A stretch of DNA of 17,324 nucleotides, taken from NCBI GenBank assembly GCA_033795365.1, contig JARYGU010000039.1:1-17324 (forward strand), in the 5' to 3' direction. A model generated the notes under the pieces. That model saw nothing but the letters and a program-made list of their open reading frames with translations, did not search any database and had not been told where the DNA came from. Shown piece after piece: positions 14,332 to 17,324 of this stretch. Both the position numbers and the translations under genes were made by a program. Each line of letters begins with the position of its first letter. Position 1 is the first letter of the stretch. Origin of the DNA: JARYGU01 sp033795365 (lineage in GTDB: Bacteria > Pseudomonadota > Alphaproteobacteria > Rhizobiales > Rhizobiaceae).

Positions 14332-17195
14332 TGGCCAAGGACTTCACCTTTACCGACTACAAGCCGTACGACTTCGCCAACCGCCGCCATATCGGCCCGT
14401 CTCCGAAGGAGATGGAGGAGATGCTGGCGGTGATCGGCTATGACAGTCTCGATGCGCTGATCGACGACACCGTGCCTAAATCCATCCGCCAGACCAGGGC
14501 GCTGGAGTGGGGTGCGCCGATGACCGAGCGGGAAGCGCTCGACAAGCTGCGCGAGACGGCCAACATGAACAAGAAGCTCGTCTCGCTGATCGGCCAGGGC
14601 TATTACGGCACGATCACGCCGCCGGTCATCCAGCGCAACATCCTCGAAAATCCGGCGTGGTATACGGCCTATACGCCCTATCAGCCGGAAATCAGCCAAG
14701 GCCGGCTGGAGGCACTGCTCAACTATCAGACGATGGTCTGCGACCTGACGGGTCTCGACGTCGCCAACGCCTCTCTGCTCGACGAGGCGACGGCCGCCGC
14801 CGAAGCCATGGCGATGGCCGAACGCGTCGCGAAGTCGAAGGCGACCGCCTTCTTCGCCGATGAGAACTGCCATCCCCAAACGATCGCGCTGCTGAAGACG
14901 CGCGCCGAACCGCTCGGATGGCAGGTCATCGTCGGCGATCCCTTTACGGATCTCGATCCTTCCGCCGTCTTCGGCGCGATTTTCCAGTATCCCGGCACCT
15001 ACGGCCATGTGCACGATTTCACCGACATCATCATCGGCCTCCACGACGCCGGCGCCATCGCGGTCGTCGCCGCGGACCCGCTTGCGCTGGCGCTCCTGAA
15101 GTCGCCGGGCGACATGGATGCGGACATCGCCGTCGGCTCGACGCAGCGTTTCGGCGTTCCGGTCGGCTATGGCGGCCCGCATGCGGCTTATATGGCGGTG
15201 AAGGATGCGTACAAGCGCTCCATGCCTGGCCGCCTCGTCGGTGTGTCGATCGACAGCCGCGGCAACCGCGCCTATCGCCTGTCGCTCCAGACCCGCGAGC
15301 AGCATATCCGCCGCGAGAAGGCGACGTCCAACATCTGTACGGCGCAGGTGCTGCTCGCCGTCATGGCCTCCATGTATGCCGTTTTCCATGGGCCGCAGGG
15401 CTTGAAGGCGATCTCGCAGAGCGTCCACCAGAAGACCGTCCGTCTTGCCATGGGCCTTGAAAAGCTCGGCTACGAGGTGGAGCCGGCTGCCTTTTTCGAC
15501 ACGATCACCATCGATGTCGGCAAGCTCCAGGGCATCATCCTGAAGACCGCGGTCGCGGAAGGCGTGAATCTCCGCAAGATCGGCGACGACCGGATCGGCA
15601 TCAGCCTCGACGAGCGCTCGCGTCCGGTGACGCTCGAAGCCGTCTGGCGCGCCTTTGGCGGCGAATTCGAGGCCGGGGCGTTCGACCCGGATTACCGTCT
15701 TCCGGAAAATCTTTTGCGTACAAGCGATTATCTGACGCACCCGATCTTCCACATGAACCGGGCGGAAAGCGAGATGGTACGCTATATCCGCCGTCTTTCC
15801 GACCGCGACCTGGCGCTCGACCGGGCAATGATACCGCTCGGTTCCTGTACGATGAAACTGAACGCGACGGCCGAAATGCTGCCGATCACATGGCCGGAAT
15901 TCTCCGAGATCCATCCTTTCGCGCCGGCGGATCAGGCCCGGGGCTATCGCCACCTGATCGAGGACCTTTCGCAGAAGCTCTGCGACATCACCGGCTACGA
16001 CGCCGTCTCCATGCAGCCGAATTCCGGCGCGCAAGGCGAATATGCCGGGCTACTGACGATCCGCGCCTATCATCATGCAAATGGCAACGGCCATCGCGAC
16101 GTCTGCCTGATCCCGACCTCCGCCCATGGCACGAACCCCGCCTCCGCCCAGATGGCGGGCATGAAGGTTGTCGTCGTCAAGGTCAGCGAGAACGGCGATA
16201 TCGACATGGAGGATTTCCGCGCAAAAGCAAAGCAATACGCGGAAAACCTCTCGTGCTGCATGATCACCTATCCGTCCACCCACGGCGTCTTCGAGGAGAA
16301 TGTCCGCGAGGTCTGCGAGATCGTGCACGAGGCGGGCGGACAGGTCTATCTGGACGGCGCCAACATGAATGCGATGGTAGGCCTCTCGCGGCCCGGCGAC
16401 ATCGGCTCCGACGTCAGCCATCTGAACCTGCACAAGACCTTCTGCATACCGCATGGCGGCGGCGGACCGGGCATGGGGCCGATCGGCGTCAAGGCGCATC
16501 TTGCGCCCTATCTGCCGAGCCATCCGGAAGTGCCGGGTCTCGGCGGCACCGGTGCCGTTTCTGCTGCGCCGTTCGGCTCGTCGTCGATCCTGCCGATCTC
16601 ATGGAGCTATTGCCTGATGATGGGCGGCGAAGGCCTCACCCAGGCGACGAAGGTGGCGATCCTCAATGCCAACTACATCGCCGCCCGGCTGAAAGGCGCC
16701 TATGACGTGCTCTACAAGTCCACGAAGGGCCGCGTTGCGCACGAATGCATCGTCGATACGCGGCCGCTTGCGGCAAGCGCCGGCGTGACGGTCGACGACG
16801 TCGCCAAGCGTCTTATCGACTGCGGCTTTCACGCGCCGACCATGAGCTGGCCGGTTGCCGGCACGCTGATGATCGAGCCGACCGAATCGGAGACGAAAGC
16901 CGAGATCGACCGCTTCTGCGAGGCCATGCTGGCAATCCGCGAGGAGGCGCGCGCGATCGAGGAAGGCCGGATGGACAAGCTCAACAACCCGCTGAAGAAC
17001 GCACCGCATACGGTCGAGGATCTCGTCGGCGAGTGGAATCGTCCCTACACCCGCGAGCAGGCCTGCTATCCGCCCGGCGCCTTCCGCGTCGACAAATACT
17101 GGTCTCCGGTCAACCGGGTCGACAACGTCTATGGCGACCGCAATCTCGTCTGCTCCTGCCCGCCGCTGGAGGATTACGCGCAGGCTGCGGAATAG
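14331..17195 (+). CDS. gcvP: Glycine dehydrogenase (decarboxylating), P protein
   Basis: A 954-aa pyridoxal-phosphate enzyme that decarboxylates glycine and passes the methylamine group to the lipoyl arm of GcvH. It is the fused, homodimeric form with both GDC-P halves: the N-terminal half begins with FANRRHIGPSPKEMEEML and contains TPYQPEISQGRLEALLNYQT, and the C-terminal half begins near AMIPLGSCTMKLNA. The PLP-binding lysine is Lys702 in LNLHKTFCIPHGGGGPGMGP. Length is typical of fused bacterial and eukaryotic P proteins. It starts within the gcvH stop (TGATG), with AAGGAG inside the end of gcvH, so synthesis is coupled. The C-terminus (YGDRNLVCSCPPLEDY) is the normal family end, so the gene is complete. 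Confidence 0.97.
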   Translation: MAKDFTFTDYKPYDFANRRHIGPSPKEMEEMLAVIGYDSLDALIDDTVPKSIRQTRALEWGAPMTEREALDKLRETANMNKKLVSLIGQGYYGTITPPVIQRNILENPAWYTAYTPYQPEISQGRLEALLNYQTMVCDLTGLDVANASLLDEATAAAEAMAMAERVAKSKATAFFADENCHPQTIALLKTRAEPLGWQVIVGDPFTDLDPSAVFGAIFQYPGTYGHVHDFTDIIIGLHDAGAIAVVAADPLALALLKSPGDMDADIAVGSTQRFGVPVGYGGPHAAYMAVKDAYKRSMPGRLVGVSIDSRGNRAYRLSLQTREQHIRREKATSNICTAQVLLAVMASMYAVFHGPQGLKAISQSVHQKTVRLAMGLEKLGYEVEPAAFFDTITIDVGKLQGIILKTAVAEGVNLRKIGDDRIGISLDERSRPVTLEAVWRAFGGEFEAGAFDPDYRLPENLLRTSDYLTHPIFHMNRAESEMVRYIRRLSDRDLALDRAMIPLGSCTMKLNATAEMLPITWPEFSEIHPFAPADQARGYRHLIEDLSQKLCDITGYDAVSMQPNSGAQGEYAGLLTIRAYHHANGNGHRDVCLIPTSAHGTNPASAQMAGMKVVVVKVSENGDIDMEDFRAKAKQYAENLSCCMITYPSTHGVFEENVREVCEIVHEAGGQVYLDGANMNAMVGLSRPGDIGSDVSHLNLHKTFCIPHGGGGPGMGPIGVKAHLAPYLPSHPEVPGLGGTGAVSAAPFGSSSILPISWSYCLMMGGEGLTQATKVAILNANYIAARLKGAYDVLYKSTKGRVAHECIVDTRPLAASAGVTVDDVAKRLIDCGFHAPTMSWPVAGTLMIEPTESETKAEIDRFCEAMLAIREEARAIEEGRMDKLNNPLKNAPHTVEDLVGEWNRPYTREQACYPPGAFRVDKYWSPVNRVDNVYGDRNLVCSCPPLEDYAQAAE

Positions 17196-17221
17196 CGAAC
17201 GCCACACGTCCTGCACGAACA

Positions 17222-17247
17222 GAAACGGTCGCGCCTGCGGCCGTTTC
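17222..17247 (+). terminator. Terminator-like hairpin after gcvP
   Basis: An 11-bp stem with one G-U pair (GAAACGGTCGC at 17222-17232 with GCGGCCGTTTC at 17237-17247) and loop GCCT starts 27 bases after the gcvP stop. The T-run lies within the stem and little follows it. It probably ends the gcv transcript. Confidence 0.6.
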
Positions 17248-17300
17248 GTAAGCGTCCGGTGAAGGAGCCTTTGAGATTTCGCCCATTGCACTGAAGTTAC

Positions 17301-17324
17301 GTCGCTAATTCCGTAGTTAGCGAC
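17301..17324. repeat. Perfect 8-bp inverted repeat at window end
   Basis: GTCGCTAA (17301-17308) and TTAGCGAC (17317-17324) are exact reverse complements around an 8-base spacer, ending on the last base of the window. It could be an operator, a terminator or part of a larger element that continues beyond the edge; the stem may extend further. Confidence 0.5.

Overview
The window is a GC-rich chromosomal segment of an alphaproteobacterium, most likely a member of the Rhizobiaceae. This rests on protein character and gene content: a RluA-type synthase, HAD phosphatase and ATP12 chaperone cluster, a stand-alone AsnC/Lrp ligand-binding protein, and a riboswitch-controlled gcvT-gcvH-gcvP operon. 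The genus cannot be fixed from the sequence alone.

Layout. Positions 1-360 hold a hairpin at the window edge and a tRNA-Leu(GAG) on the minus strand with its terminator. lipB (+) then converges with an EamA-type transporter (-). A small XRE regulator (+) precedes adhC (glutathione-dependent formaldehyde dehydrogenase). Its pathway partner fghA (S-formylglutathione hydrolase) lies about 2.2 kb downstream. Between them sit two toxin-antitoxin modules, both damaged on the toxin side (a truncated brnT with an orphan brnA, and parD with a frameshifted parE), then a YaiI/UPF0178 protein and a DUF1345 membrane protein. After fghA comes an AT-richer two-gene cassette: an FRG-domain protein translationally coupled to an acidic unknown protein. 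A guanidine-II (mini-ykkC) riboswitch follows, directly upstream of an SMR guanidinium exporter (gdx/sugE).

The minus strand then carries a DoxX protein and a tightly overlapping run of three genes (RluA-family pseudouridine synthase, HAD phosphatase, ATP12 chaperone), with a stand-alone RAM-domain regulator upstream. A small unknown gene with its own terminator (+) comes next. The window ends with a tandem glycine riboswitch driving gcvT-gcvH-gcvP and a terminator-like hairpin.

How the genes work together. One-carbon chemistry recurs: AdhC and FghA oxidise formaldehyde to formate through glutathione adducts, the glycine cleavage system makes methylene-tetrahydrofolate from glycine, and LipB starts the lipoylation that GcvH requires. 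Two metabolite-sensing RNAs, for guanidine and for glycine, each sit in front of the gene class expected for their ligand. The accessory material is concentrated around the adhC-fghA pair, at about 3925-4973 and 6970-8080. It is the least explained part of the window; the best candidates for something new are the FRG plus acidic-protein pair and the decaying toxin-antitoxin tandem.
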